A DNA stretch of 11,790 bases, taken from positions 1 through 11,790 of the forward strand of contig JAOZVK010000127.1 of assembly GCA_029938185.1 (NCBI GenBank). Reading direction: 5' to 3'. Of the stretch, positions 1 through 7,123 are shown in pieces. Numbering within the stretch: position 1 is the first letter of the stretch; every line of letters begins with the position of its first letter. Made by a program: the position numbers and the translations under genes. The stretch is from Bacteroidales bacterium (lineage in GTDB: Bacteria > Bacteroidota > Bacteroidia > Bacteroidales > JAOZVK01). The notes under the pieces were generated by a model that ran no database searches, was not told where the DNA came from, and worked only from the letters and a program-made list of their open reading frames with translations.

Positions 1-64
1 TAACTTTTAACTTGCGATTGTTTTGGAAAAAGAAAACTGTTTTTGTGAGTTCTGATACTAAATA

Positions 65-90
65 GGTAAAAACTTTTGTATGGGTGCTTA
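65..90 (+). repeat. possible terminal fragment of the R repeat
   Basis: The 13-mer AAAAACTTTTGTA (68-80), followed after a short gap by CTTA (87-90), matches the distal end of the R repeats at 7615-7717 and 11330-11433 (AAAAACTTTTGTAA..TACTTA). It lies exactly where homology of the amidohydrolase remnant stops. Only about 20 bases agree, in AT-rich DNA, so this is suggestive rather than secure. Confidence 0.35.
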
Positions 91-489
91 TATACAATAT
101 TAGATAACTTGGAATGGGCAACAGATTATATAAAATATTTATACTGGGTTGTATGTCCAAGTTCAAATTTATTTTTAGAGGGACGTATAGCTAATTTGGA
201 AATGTTTATTGAACAAAATCAAAAAATCACAATAGGAACTGATAGTTTAGCATCAAATTGTGGTTTATCAATACTCAAAGAAATGAAAATTATATTGGAA
301 CATTTTCCTCAAATACCTTTCGATGATATTTTGAAATGGGCAACACTGAATGGTGCCGAAGCTTTGGATTTTAATAAAGAAATTGGAAGTATTGAAAAAG
401 GCAAAATTTCTGGAATTAACCTTATTGAAGGTTTTGATTTCAAAAATATGAAAATAAATAAAAATAGTACTGTTCGTAAAGTCATTTAA
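76..489 (+). pseudogene. 5'-truncated amidohydrolase (TRZ/ATZ-type deaminase) remnant
   Basis: The reading frame encodes only the C-terminal third of a metal-dependent amidohydrolase of the cytosine/S-adenosylhomocysteine deaminase-like group. Visible family signatures are a VCPSSNLFLE segment (matching the usual CPNANLYIE-type strand), an ITIGTDSLASN motif with the conserved metal-site aspartate, a LKWATLNGAEALDF helix, and GSIEKGKISGINLI as the start of the closing beta-sandwich. Full-length members have roughly 380-450 residues. Here the N-terminal part with the HxH metal motif and the catalytic histidines and glutamate is missing, so the product cannot be active. The only available start is a TTG at 76, preceded by an in-frame TAA at 67-69. 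Family similarity begins at about codon 6, directly after a short sequence resembling the end of the R repeat. This suggests the 5' part was lost by insertion or recombination. It converges on the mltD-like gene. Confidence 0.7.
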
Positions 490-527
490 ACAAAAGTGGC
501 TACATGTGTAAGGCTGGATTCGGTTAT

Positions 528-565
528 CTATCAATGCGTTGCGTCTAAGGCAAGCATTAAGATAG
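528..565. repeat. imperfect hairpin in the convergent intergenic gap
   Basis: CTATCAATGCGTTGC and GCAAGCATTAAGATAG form an imperfect inverted repeat, with CTATC/GATAG and AATGC/GCATT pairing across a small bulge. It stands between the amidohydrolase remnant and the convergent mltD-like gene and is noticeably richer in G and C than its surroundings. There is no T-run beside it, so a terminator role is not established. It may form one unit with the neighbouring palindrome at 601-628. Confidence 0.45.
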
Positions 566-600
566 AAATATATAAAAATCTGTATATTTTTCTAATAATT

Positions 601-628
601 ATCGTGGCACGTTACAACGTGCCACGAT
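601..628. repeat. REP-like perfect palindromic hairpin
   Basis: ATCGTGGCACGTT and AACGTGCCACGAT are perfect 13-base inverted arms separated by only AC. As a hairpin this gives a 12-bp stem with a TACA loop. The GC-rich stem contrasts sharply with the AT-rich surroundings. It sits between convergent genes, which would suit a bidirectional terminator or a REP/RAYT-type extragenic palindrome. No T-tract follows on either strand, so I favour a dispersed palindrome, by inference. A genome-wide copy count would decide. Confidence 0.6.
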
Positions 629-715
629 TACATAGCGTCACATGAAGTTATCAGTATTTTTACTTTAAAAATTTATGTCTTAATACAGTAGTCCAAAAAG
701 TATTATTTTCCAAAA

Positions 716-2266
716 TTAACTTTTCTTCTTTATTTTAATTATTTGTCCTGCTTTCAGATTTCTAACATCTCTATTAGTAAAATTATTGATTCTCATAATA
801 TCATAATTAGATATACCAGGGTATCTTTTTGCAATTACCCAAAGGTTTTCACCAACTTTGATTTTATAATATACATAACTACCACCAAAAGCTTGAGTTT
901 TATACGATATTACACTTTTGTTTGTTGTTCTTTGTATACTACGATTTTTTTTAGCAGTAGTTTTGTATGACTTTGGGGCATAAACAATTAGCTTTTGTCC
1001 TGTATGTATCATATGACCTCTTATTCTATTCCAAGATTTAATATCTGAAACTCGCACACTATATCTTTTTGCAATAGAACCAATATTATCTCCTGTTCTC
1101 ACTCTATAATACGTTTTAGATTTTCCTCGTTTCGAGTTTTTAGAGTAACTTTTTGATGAATAATATTTCGATTTTTTACGTCTTGATGGTGTAATAACAA
1201 TTCTTCGAGGGTTAAAGAAAATAGAATCTTTATATGCATAAATAGAATCTTCGAGTTCAATAAATTTTGTAGCATATTCAAAAGGTAGTTTTAGAGTATA
1301 AATATCATTAATAGCAGGTACAACATCTTTTTTGTACTGTGGATTCATATCTCTTAATTGGGCAAAAGGAATATTCAAAACTTTTGAAACTTGCATCAAA
1401 TGCAGTTTTTTATTTATCATTATTGTGTCTGTAAGATTAGGAAGGTCAATTTTTACTTTTCTAATATTATGTTCTTTATGGTAGTGCATCACATATGTTG
1501 CAGCAATAAAAGCTGGTACATATCCTCTTGTTTCTCTTGGAAGGTAATTGTATATTTCCCAGTAGCTTCGTTTACCTTTGGCTCTTCTTATAGCTTTGTT
1601 TACATTACCAGGTCCACAATTATATGCAGCTATAACTAATGTCCAATCCTGATATATTTTATATAAATCTCTTAGAAGTTTTGCAGCAGCTTGACTTGAT
1701 TTTATTGGGTCGCGTCTATTATCTACAAATGTATTTATTTCTAATTTATACATTTTTCCAGTACTATACATAAATTGCCATAAACCAGTTGCTCCTGCTC
1801 TTGAGACTGCATTTGGGTTTAGTGCTGATTCAATTATTGGCAAATATTTTAATTCGATTGGTAAGTCATATTTATCAAGTGTTTCTTCAAATATTGGGAA
1901 GTAATAATCTGACAATCCGAGCATTACAGGCACCTGACTTTTTCCCATTCTTAAATATGCTTCAATATATTTTCTTATTTTCTCATTATAAGTAAGCGTG
2001 ATAAGCGTTGGCAAAGCATTTAATCTACTGATATATACCGAATCTGATAAATTCCTAATAAGAGTATCGCTTGTTATAAGTTTATCATTATTCGCCTCCA
2101 ATGATTTTTTTACGTACCACATTGTTAGTAAACTATCCAAGTCTCGCTCTATCTTTAAACTATGAAAATCTTTTTTTATAATTGTATCAGCAGGCGATTG
2201 AGCTGAAATTATTGATATTGTAAATAAAAGTAAAACAATTAGTGTTAGGTATTTTTTCATTTGCAT
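716..2266 (-). CDS. mltD: MltD-like lytic murein transglycosylase, SLT (GH23) domain plus two LysM domains
   Basis: This 516-residue exported enzyme is predicted to cleave the MurNAc-GlcNAc bond of peptidoglycan by intramolecular transglycosylation. Residues 1-22 form a signal peptide (a KKY charge cluster, a hydrophobic core and an ISAQ cut region). The catalytic SLT domain covers about 120-270, with the catalytic glutamate in PIIES (E146), GATGLWQFM at 158-166 and AAYNCGPG at 213-220, all classical family 23 motifs. A basic Lys/Ser/Tyr-rich linker (about 362-385) leads to two LysM peptidoglycan-binding domains, at about 386-430 (YYRVRTGDNIGSIAKRY) and 466-513 (YYKIKVGENLWVIAKRY). The length is normal for Bacteroidota MltD homologues. 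The start at 2266 is used here; an ATG two codons downstream is equally possible. The gene follows the DUF5683 gene by 174 bp and is probably read with parB. Confidence 0.93.
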   Translation of the reverse strand: MQMKKYLTLIVLLLFTISIISAQSPADTIIKKDFHSLKIERDLDSLLTMWYVKKSLEANNDKLITSDTLIRNLSDSVYISRLNALPTLITLTYNEKIRKYIEAYLRMGKSQVPVMLGLSDYYFPIFEETLDKYDLPIELKYLPIIESALNPNAVSRAGATGLWQFMYSTGKMYKLEINTFVDNRRDPIKSSQAAAKLLRDLYKIYQDWTLVIAAYNCGPGNVNKAIRRAKGKRSYWEIYNYLPRETRGYVPAFIAATYVMHYHKEHNIRKVKIDLPNLTDTIMINKKLHLMQVSKVLNIPFAQLRDMNPQYKKDVVPAINDIYTLKLPFEYATKFIELEDSIYAYKDSIFFNPRRIVITPSRRKKSKYYSSKSYSKNSKRGKSKTYYRVRTGDNIGSIAKRYSVRVSDIKSWNRIRGHMIHTGQKLIVYAPKSYKTTAKKNRSIQRTTNKSVISYKTQAFGGSYVYYKIKVGENLWVIAKRYPGISNYDIMRINNFTNRDVRNLKAGQIIKIKKKS

Positions 2267-2440
2267 GATAGTATATTTTAAAATGTTAATTAATTTTAAT
2301 ATTTTAACTTTCTTATAATTACCCGTTTATTATATTAAAATAAATGATAAGTATTTTTTATAAATAACTGAAATTTAAGGTATAAACCAATTCATAATTA
2401 TTAATTTGTAATTGCCGTTTACGGTGTTGTGAAGTACTTA

Positions 2441-3145
2441 TTAGAACTTTATCAAAATTTGTACCCCAAATGTACTACGCATAGTATATGTTGGCAATAC
2501 TATTGGCTGTATACTAAGTGATAAATCATCGCCAACATCAAAATTTGCTAAATGTGCATCAACACTTGCATCCATTATGTTGAATAGATAAACAACACCA
2601 ATAAAAATATATGTTAAATCTCTATTTCTTCTATAACGATCTTTATATTCTTTAAGTTTATCCATATAAGCAGTTGATACTTCTTGACTTGAAGTTTCAT
2701 CATAGTTTAGGCTCACATATTCATCAAGGTATTTATTATAAAGCCGATTATTCCTGACCGACAACGCATACAATCCGCCAAACAAACCATAAATTATTGG
2801 GATTTTCCAAATTTTTCGATTATAAGCTTGTCCCAGACCTGGGAGAACAGTTGAAAACAAAGAGGCTTTTAATGGAGAGTGTTTACTAAGCCACGCACTA
2901 TCTTGTAATGTGTTTGATACTTTTGCAAGATTGTCTATTGGTATAAATTTATTAGTAGAATCAACTGATATATAGGAATTTAAACTATCTCTACTGATAT
3001 AAGTTCCTTTGTATAATATTTTAGTTGTATCTTTAGATACGACTATTGTATCATTTTTATTTTTGTCTATTTGACCAAAAGTACTAATAGTAAAGGAGAT
3101 ATTAATAATTATTAAAATTAGTAAATATTTTGATATTTGCCACAT
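2441..3145 (-). CDS. DUF5683 family membrane protein
   Basis: This 234-residue protein belongs to the DUF5683 family, which is characteristic of Bacteroidota and has no established biochemical function. It has an N-terminal signal or anchor segment (about 4-24), then a polar stretch rich in Asp/Ser/Thr to about residue 85. The family core is about 88-205: SPLKASLFSTVLPGLGQAYN (90-109) followed by KIWKIPIIYGLFGGLYAL, a charged loop with YKDRYRRNRD (167-176), and a second hydrophobic helix running into NIMDASVDAHLANFD (189-203). Members are frequently found beside parB and cell-wall genes, as here, 87 bp downstream of parB and upstream of mltD. A role in the envelope is only an inference from that context. 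No stop, frameshift or truncation is visible. Confidence 0.85.
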   Translation of the reverse strand: MWQISKYLLILIIINISFTISTFGQIDKNKNDTIVVSKDTTKILYKGTYISRDSLNSYISVDSTNKFIPIDNLAKVSNTLQDSAWLSKHSPLKASLFSTVLPGLGQAYNRKIWKIPIIYGLFGGLYALSVRNNRLYNKYLDEYVSLNYDETSSQEVSTAYMDKLKEYKDRYRRNRDLTYIFIGVVYLFNIMDASVDAHLANFDVGDDLSLSIQPIVLPTYTMRSTFGVQILIKF

Positions 3146-3150
3146 ATTGG

Positions 3151-3168
3151 TATATAAGTACTTATATA
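3151..3168. repeat. perfect 18-bp palindrome upstream of the DUF5683 gene
   Basis: TATATAAGTACTTATATA is a perfect self-complementary sequence 5 bp upstream of the DUF5683 start codon, on the gene's 5' side, within the 87-bp gap after parB. Its position would suit an operator or an mRNA 5' hairpin. However, AT-rich DNA yields such palindromes fairly readily and no cognate regulator is known. Confidence 0.4.
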
Positions 3169-3232
3169 ATTTTTTTTTCTATACATTGCTAATCTATAAT
3201 ATAATGACATACATATTAATTAGGATTACAAA

Positions 3233-4126
3233 TTAGTTTTTGAATGAGCCTTTTATTAAATAATCCATTAATTTTTTTAGTTCTTCGTCCGATTTAAAAG
3301 ATATTGAAACACTTCCACGACCATTAACATTTCGTTTAAAATCAATTTTTGTATCAAGTTTTTTGCCTAATTTATTTTTAAACTCAATGTGTTCATCTTG
3401 CAATGTTTGTTTTTTTGTTTTAAACTTAGTGCCAACAGGATAGTTTACTTTCCTAACTATTTCTTCAGTATTTCTTACAGAAAGCCCATCATTTACAACT
3501 TTAAAAAAAGTATTGACTTGTATATTTGGGTCGTTAATTTTAACTATTGCTTTGGCATGTCCCATTGTTATTTGTTTGTCTCTGATACCAACTTGTACTT
3601 CGGCTGGAAGTTTAAGTAATCTTAAATAATTTGCTATTGTTGAACGATTTTGTCCAATCCGACTACTTAACTTTTCTTGTGTCAGCTTACATTCGTTTAT
3701 TAATCTCTGGTATGATAATGATATTTCTATTGGATTTAAATCTTCTCGTTGAACATTCTCAACCAAAGACATTTCTAGCATTTCAACATCATTTGCATCT
3801 CTCACAAATGAGATTATTGTTTTTAGTCCTGCAATTTTTGATGCTTTTAGTCGTCTTTCACCCGAAATTAGTTCAAAATTGTCTTCAGATAGCTTTCTAA
3901 CAGTAATAGGTTGGATTATTCCAAGTTCTTTTATTGATTTTGCTAAATCATCAATTTTTTCTAAATCAAATTCTGTTCTTGGTTGATATGGATTAGCCTT
4001 TATTTTAGTAATATCAATTTCGGCAATTGCACTAGTTGAAATTGCTTCTTTAACTGGTCTTTTAGTATATTTTGCATCATCAATTAATGCTCCTAATCCT
4101 CTTCCTAATGCTTTCTTTTTAGCCAT
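3233..4126 (-). CDS. parB: chromosome-partitioning protein ParB (Spo0J family)
   Basis: ParB is the parS-binding CTPase clamp that loads on origin-proximal DNA and works with the ATPase ParA in chromosome segregation. The 297-residue product shows the canonical layout. The N-terminal ParA-interaction tail is KKKALGRGLGALIDD (3-17). The ParB/Srx CTP-binding domain (about 35-125) includes NPYQPR (45-50), GERRLKAS (89-96) and ENVQRE (123-128). The helix-turn-helix region is LTQEKLSSRIGQNRSTIANY (148-167), and the C-terminal dimerisation segment is about 254-290. Every key motif is intact, so it should be functional. The start codon follows directly from the conserved MAKKKALGRGLGALI beginning. 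In most Bacteroidota parA lies immediately upstream; here that side (4127-4944) is non-coding and repeat-filled. No parS-like TGTTCCACGTGGAACA site was seen in the window. Confidence 0.97.
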   Translation of the reverse strand: MAKKKALGRGLGALIDDAKYTKRPVKEAISTSAIAEIDITKIKANPYQPRTEFDLEKIDDLAKSIKELGIIQPITVRKLSEDNFELISGERRLKASKIAGLKTIISFVRDANDVEMLEMSLVENVQREDLNPIEISLSYQRLINECKLTQEKLSSRIGQNRSTIANYLRLLKLPAEVQVGIRDKQITMGHAKAIVKINDPNIQVNTFFKVVNDGLSVRNTEEIVRKVNYPVGTKFKTKKQTLQDEHIEFKNKLGKKLDTKIDFKRNVNGRGSVSISFKSDEELKKLMDYLIKGSFKN

Positions 4127-4138
4127 TTCATTTTTTTT

Positions 4139-4262
4139 AAGGTCTTACCCATCTAATAAAGTTAGGTGTGTACTATTATACAATGGTACAATTATTCAAT
4201 GATACAATGGTACAATACTTTGATTAATAATTGATAACAGTTTTTTAATGTTAAAACTATAA
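4139..4262 (+). repeat. repeat B copy 1 with decayed R-like left end
   Basis: Positions 4181 to about 4256 match 11454 to about 11530 in the same orientation. The shared stretch begins CAATGGTACAATTATTCAAT, differs at few positions over the first 50 bases and then drifts. To its left, AAGGTCTT (4139-4146) and the following ATCTAATAAAG resemble the start of the R repeat, which also precedes repeat B at the right end of the window. This therefore looks like a decayed or internally deleted copy of the composite R-B-R element at 11330-11642. It lies directly upstream of parB, so the parB promoter may be inside it. Confidence 0.6.
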
Positions 4263-4345
4263 CTGTTTTAGAGTATAGTCAGTAATTTTCTTTATTAAAA
4301 TACTGAAAAAAAAATTTGGCATTTTTCATAAATTACAAAAAGTAG

Positions 4346-4546
4346 TTGACACTTTTTTTATTCTTAAAAACCTTATTTTTTATTTTAAACCTTAATAGAA
4401 AATAAATATGACCAAAATTTCTTAAACCTTATTACCTTATTTATAATCGTTTAAATAAGGTAATAAGGTTAATAATGACGATTAAACTTTATTTCTACTA
4501 AGGTTAAAACAAAAAAAAATAAGGTTTTAAATCCCAAAAGTGTCAA
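4346..4546. repeat. nested long inverted repeat (about 200 bp), MITE-like or long hairpin
   Basis: The outer ends TTGACACTTTT (4346-4356) and AAAAGTGTCAA (4536-4546) are perfect inverted copies. Inside, AACCTTAATAG..AAATAAA pairs with TTTATTTCTACTAAGGTT. At the centre, AACCTTATTACCTTATTTA (4425-4443) and TAAATAAGGTAATAAGGTT (4452-4470) form a perfect 19-bp stem around the 8-base loop TAATCGTT. Outside the ends, TTTTTCAT (4322-4329) and ATGAAAAA (4554-4561) extend the symmetry. The whole region could fold into one very long stem. Candidates are a miniature inverted-repeat element, a structured RNA or a strong transcription barrier between the divergent parB and siaB genes. The AACCTTATT unit is itself repeated within the arms. 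Confidence 0.75.
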
Positions 4547-4561
4547 GCGATAAATGAAAAA

Positions 4562-4944
4562 TTCCATAATTATCAAATGTAAAATTAATTTTTTTTAAAT
4601 ATTTCATATAAGATTTATATCATATTATTTTTTAATTTAGAAAATAAACTACATAATTACTGTAAATGTAATAATTACATGAAAATAAAAAAAATACATT
4701 CATTAAAAATTTATTAAGTCAAAGAAACCTATTAACTTAATAGTATTAAAAACAATATTTAGTATAATATTTGTAATAATTATTATCTAAAAATGTTTTT
4801 TTTTTTAATATTATGCAAAATAATATTTATATTTGGCTTTTAAATTTGTATATTAACATTACTAATACAATTATTATTTGTTATAAATAAAAAATGGTCT
4901 GAAATTTGAAAGTTTAGCTATAAATACAAGGAATAAATAAATGT
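4562..4944. other. AT-rich non-coding leader upstream of siaB1
   Basis: No coding sequence, RNA gene or convincing repeat is visible in this stretch of almost pure A and T. TAAATTTG at 4841-4848 fits the Bacteroidota sigma-ABfrA -7 consensus TAnnTTTG and would give a 5' leader of roughly 90 bases for siaB1. No matching -33 TTTG was seen at the usual distance, so this promoter is only a weak candidate. Confidence 0.3.
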
Positions 4945-5496
4945 ATGGAAAAAAATAAAGAAAAAGCAAAAGTATTATACGACATGTATTCATTTGCTAG
5001 CCAAAATACTATTATTTCATATACAGGTCCATTTGATAGTCAAGTATTGGCTGTTTTAGCTGCAAATATAGAATACTCCTTGTCAAAAAATCCGAGGATT
5101 AGAAAAAAAATATTTAAAATTTTTATTGAATTAGCACAAAACATATCATATTATTCATTAGAAAAGTTAGATGCTGGAGATGGAAATGAATTTGGTATTG
5201 GAATACTAATAATTCGGGAATTTGATAATCATTTTACATTTGCAACAGGGAATATTGTTGATAGCAAAAAGATATCACCTGTTATTCATAAATGTGAAAC
5301 AATTAATCTATTGGATAGGGATAGTCTTAGACAATACAAACGAAAACTAAGAAATCTACCACCTGGTATTAAAGGAGGAGGAAATATAGGTCTAGTGCAA
5401 GTTGCATTAACAGCTAACAACCCTTTGGATTACAAGCTCATACCTCTATCTGAAGAACAATCATTTTATATAATAAATATTAAAATTGATAAATAA
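4945..5496 (+). CDS. siaB: SiaB-family protein kinase (DUF6272), copy 1
   Basis: This 183-residue cytoplasmic protein is recognisable as a SiaB/DUF6272 kinase, a GHKL-fold ATPase that phosphorylates the small partner SiaC on threonine in the Pseudomonas SiaABCD system. IFIELAQNISYYS (59-71) serves as the N-box-like helix, with E62 and N66 as candidate ATP/metal residues. NLLDRDSLRQYKRKLRN (121-137) is a conserved charged helix, and KGGGNIGL (143-150) is the glycine-rich ATP-lid box. ALTANNPLDYKL follows as the last core strand. ATG at 4945 is used; the overlapping ATG at 4941 runs into a stop after five codons. It is about half identical by eye to the second copy at 6092-6658. It opens the sia cluster but is separated from siaC1 by 182 bp containing an R repeat, so it may be a separate transcription unit. 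Confidence 0.87.
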   Translation: MEKNKEKAKVLYDMYSFASQNTIISYTGPFDSQVLAVLAANIEYSLSKNPRIRKKIFKIFIELAQNISYYSLEKLDAGDGNEFGIGILIIREFDNHFTFATGNIVDSKKISPVIHKCETINLLDRDSLRQYKRKLRNLPPGIKGGGNIGLVQVALTANNPLDYKLIPLSEEQSFYIINIKIDK

Positions 5497-5503
5497 GTCA
5501 TTT

Positions 5504-5607
5504 TAAGTAGTCTTATAAACGTTTTTCGGTATTTGTTTTTGTACAATTGGCTACATGATAGCTATTTATAAATATGCGTAAGCCTCATTACATAGGTCGA
5601 AGACCTT
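5504..5607 (-). repeat. R repeat copy R1 (subtype I)
   Basis: Read on the minus strand it begins AAGGTCTTCGACCTAT, continues TAATGAGGCTTACGCAT, then CAATTGTACAAAAACAAAT and CCGAAAAAC, and ends near GACTACTTA. It aligns along its whole length with R3 at 11330-11433 (roughly 80% by eye) and more weakly with R2 and R4. It fills most of the gap between siaB1 and siaC1. The outer AGGTC-TTC-GACCT end can form a 5-bp hairpin with a TTC loop. Confidence 0.8.
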
Positions 5608-5678
5608 GAATTATTAAATAACAAATGATTGGATATAATTATAAAAGTAATTGAAAATACAATTAAAAAATTGATCGA

Positions 5679-6074
5679 ATGAAGAATATATATATAAAAG
5701 GTTCTCATGGCGCGCATTTTACTCCAACTGTTAACTTTAATTACGAAACAGGTATTTGCGAGTTAAAAGGAGAATCATATCTTGAAGATACAATTAAGTT
5801 TTACTATCCATTAATGGAATGGATTAAAAATTATATAAAAACTATAAAAAAAGAATTAGTATTAAATGTTAAACTAACATATTTTAATACAAGTTCTTCC
5901 AAATGTATAATAGATATATTAAATATATTAAAAGCATATGAGCAAAACGAAGGAAAAGTAGTAATAAATTGGTACTACAACGACAAAGATGAGGAGTATG
6001 AAGATGAGTTAGAAGAAATAGAAGATTTTATGATAGAAACAGGACTAAATATTAACAATGTTCCGTATAATTAA
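5679..6074 (+). CDS. siaC: SiaC-family phospho-acceptor regulator (DUF1987), copy 1
   Basis: This 131-residue protein is of the SiaC/DUF1987 family, small cytoplasmic proteins that are phosphorylated by SiaB, dephosphorylated by a PP2C phosphatase, and bind an output enzyme in the unphosphorylated form in Pseudomonas. The family pattern is complete: IKGSHGAHFTPTVNFN (6-21), GICELKGESYLEDT (25-38), FYYPLMEWIKNYI (41-53), LTYFNTSSSKCIIDILNIL (66-84) and VINWYYNDKDEEYEDE (95-110). T71 in FNTSSSK corresponds to the phosphorylated threonine of the Pseudomonas protein (T68). It differs from the other two copies by SSSK instead of STSR/K and by about four extra acidic residues near 105-113. siaB2 starts only 17 bp downstream, so the two are almost certainly co-transcribed. 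Confidence 0.88.
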   Translation: MKNIYIKGSHGAHFTPTVNFNYETGICELKGESYLEDTIKFYYPLMEWIKNYIKTIKKELVLNVKLTYFNTSSSKCIIDILNILKAYEQNEGKVVINWYYNDKDEEYEDELEEIEDFMIETGLNINNVPYN

Positions 6075-6091
6075 AATAATATAATATACAT

Positions 6092-6658
6092 ATGGCTTCC
6101 AATGAAAAGAATCCAATGACCAATTTTAACTTGTATAAGTATTACATTTCGTTTAATCATGACGTACAGTTGTCTTACAAAGGGCCAATTGATGAGCATA
6201 TTCTTTCTGTAATAAGCAAGTATATTGAGGTTATTTTACGAAAAAATCCGATTGCAAGTAGAAAAATATTTAAAATATTTATCGAATTGGCTCAAAATAT
6301 ATCATATTATTCTGCCGAAAAAAATATTTTAACTAATGATAAAGAAATTGGTTCTGGTACAATTGTATTAGGAGAACTTGACGAATTTTATACATTCACC
6401 ACAGGTAATATGGTAAGAGATAAAGATATAATACCTATAATTGAAAAATGTGAATATATTAATTCTTTAGATAGAGATGCATTAAGAAAATATAAAAGAG
6501 AACAAAGAAAAAAACCTTCTGGACCAAAGGGTGGTGCACATATAGGTTTAATACAAGTTGCTTTGACATCAGCAAATCCTTTAGATGTTGAAATTACTTC
6601 AATTGATGATGAATTTTCATTTTTTTCGATTGCAGTTAAAGTACTTAAAGAAATTTAA
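6092..6658 (+). CDS. siaB: SiaB-family protein kinase (DUF6272), copy 2
   Basis: This second SiaB-like kinase has 188 residues and the same layout as the copy at 4945-5496. IFKIFIELAQNISYYSAE is at 59-76, with E65 and N69 in the N-box-like helix. INSLDRDALRKYKREQRK is at 123-140, KGGAHIGLIQVALTSANPLD at 146-165, and a FSFFSIAVKV beta-strand at the end. The central segment NPxxxxKIFKIFIELAQNIS is nearly invariant between the copies, while the N-termini and the acidic loop around residues 77-90 differ. This suggests gene duplication followed by specialisation. It is tightly packed between siaC1 (17 bp) and siaC2 (28 bp), pointing to one mRNA and a SiaB-SiaC pairing. Which SiaC it prefers cannot be read from the sequence. 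Confidence 0.88.
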   Translation: MASNEKNPMTNFNLYKYYISFNHDVQLSYKGPIDEHILSVISKYIEVILRKNPIASRKIFKIFIELAQNISYYSAEKNILTNDKEIGSGTIVLGELDEFYTFTTGNMVRDKDIIPIIEKCEYINSLDRDALRKYKREQRKKPSGPKGGAHIGLIQVALTSANPLDVEITSIDDEFSFFSIAVKVLKEI

Positions 6659-6686
6659 AATGAATAATTAAATAATTTGTTATAAG

Positions 6687-7070
6687 ATGGAAGATTTAAT
6701 AATTGAAGGATCTCATAAAAATTACTTTATACCAAGTGTTAATTTCAATTCCAAAACTGGAATATGTGAACTTTCCGGTGAATCTTTTTTAGAAGATACT
6801 GTTGAATTTTACAAACCATTGATTAGTTGGCTCGAACAATATATTGATGGAGTAAAAAACCCTATTGCTTTTATCATAAAACTAACATATTTCAATACTA
6901 GTACATCGAGGTGTATTCTTGATTTGTTGAATATTTTAAAAGATTATGAAGATGAAAATGGTGAGGTTGTTGTAAATTGGCATTATGACGAAAATGATAG
7001 TGATATGGAAGAAGACATCGAAGACTACATAATAGATACAGGGCTGGATATTAATTTAATACCATTTTAA
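6687..7070 (+). CDS. siaC: SiaC-family phospho-acceptor regulator (DUF1987), copy 2
   Basis: This 127-residue DUF1987/SiaC protein shows IEGSHKNYFIPSVNFN (6-21), GICELSGESFLEDT (25-38), FYKPLISWLEQYI (41-53), LTYFNTSTSRCILDLLNIL (66-84) and VVVNWHYDENDSDMEED (94-110). T71 in FNTSTSR is the expected phospho-acceptor. A residue-by-residue count gives about 84 of 127 identical positions (about two thirds) with copy 3 at 7124-7510, clearly closer than with copy 1. Copies 2 and 3 therefore appear to come from the more recent tandem duplication. It follows siaB2 by 28 bp and precedes copy 3 by 53 bp, consistent with a shared transcript. Confidence 0.88.
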   Translation: MEDLIIEGSHKNYFIPSVNFNSKTGICELSGESFLEDTVEFYKPLISWLEQYIDGVKNPIAFIIKLTYFNTSTSRCILDLLNILKDYEDENGEVVVNWHYDENDSDMEEDIEDYIIDTGLDINLIPF

Positions 7071-7123
7071 ATAATAATTCTTAGACTAATAAGTTTTTTT
7101 ATAACTATCAATTAATAAACAAT

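Noticed and set aside
3..65. Short plus-strand frame encoding about 20 residues ending in a TAG at 63-65, possibly the end of another protein
   Set aside because: It is too short to recognise, enters from outside the window and shows no motif; it cannot be told from chance.
268..534. Minus-strand open frame of 88 codons opposite the amidohydrolase remnant
   Set aside because: It is the shadow of the recognisable plus-strand amidohydrolase sequence, with composition (Phe/Asn/Ile-rich) typical of antisense reading and no known motif.
601..628. Palindrome considered as a ParB-binding parS site because parB is nearby
   Set aside because: It does not match the TGTTCCACGTGGAACA-type consensus; the centre and outer bases differ, and it is longer than parS.
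4157..4183. Possible parB promoter on the minus strand: TTG, 16-bp gap, TAACTTTA
   Set aside because: The -7 element has one mismatch and the spacing is shorter than usual; in this AT-rich repeat such matches are expected by chance.
4562..4944. AT-rich region next to parB considered as a replication origin
   Set aside because: No DnaA-box-like TTATCCACA sequences on either strand were seen, and neither dnaA nor dnaN is present.
4941..4958. ATG at 4941 as an alternative start for the first SiaB
   Set aside because: It is in another frame and meets a stop after five codons; ATG at 4945 opens the correct frame.
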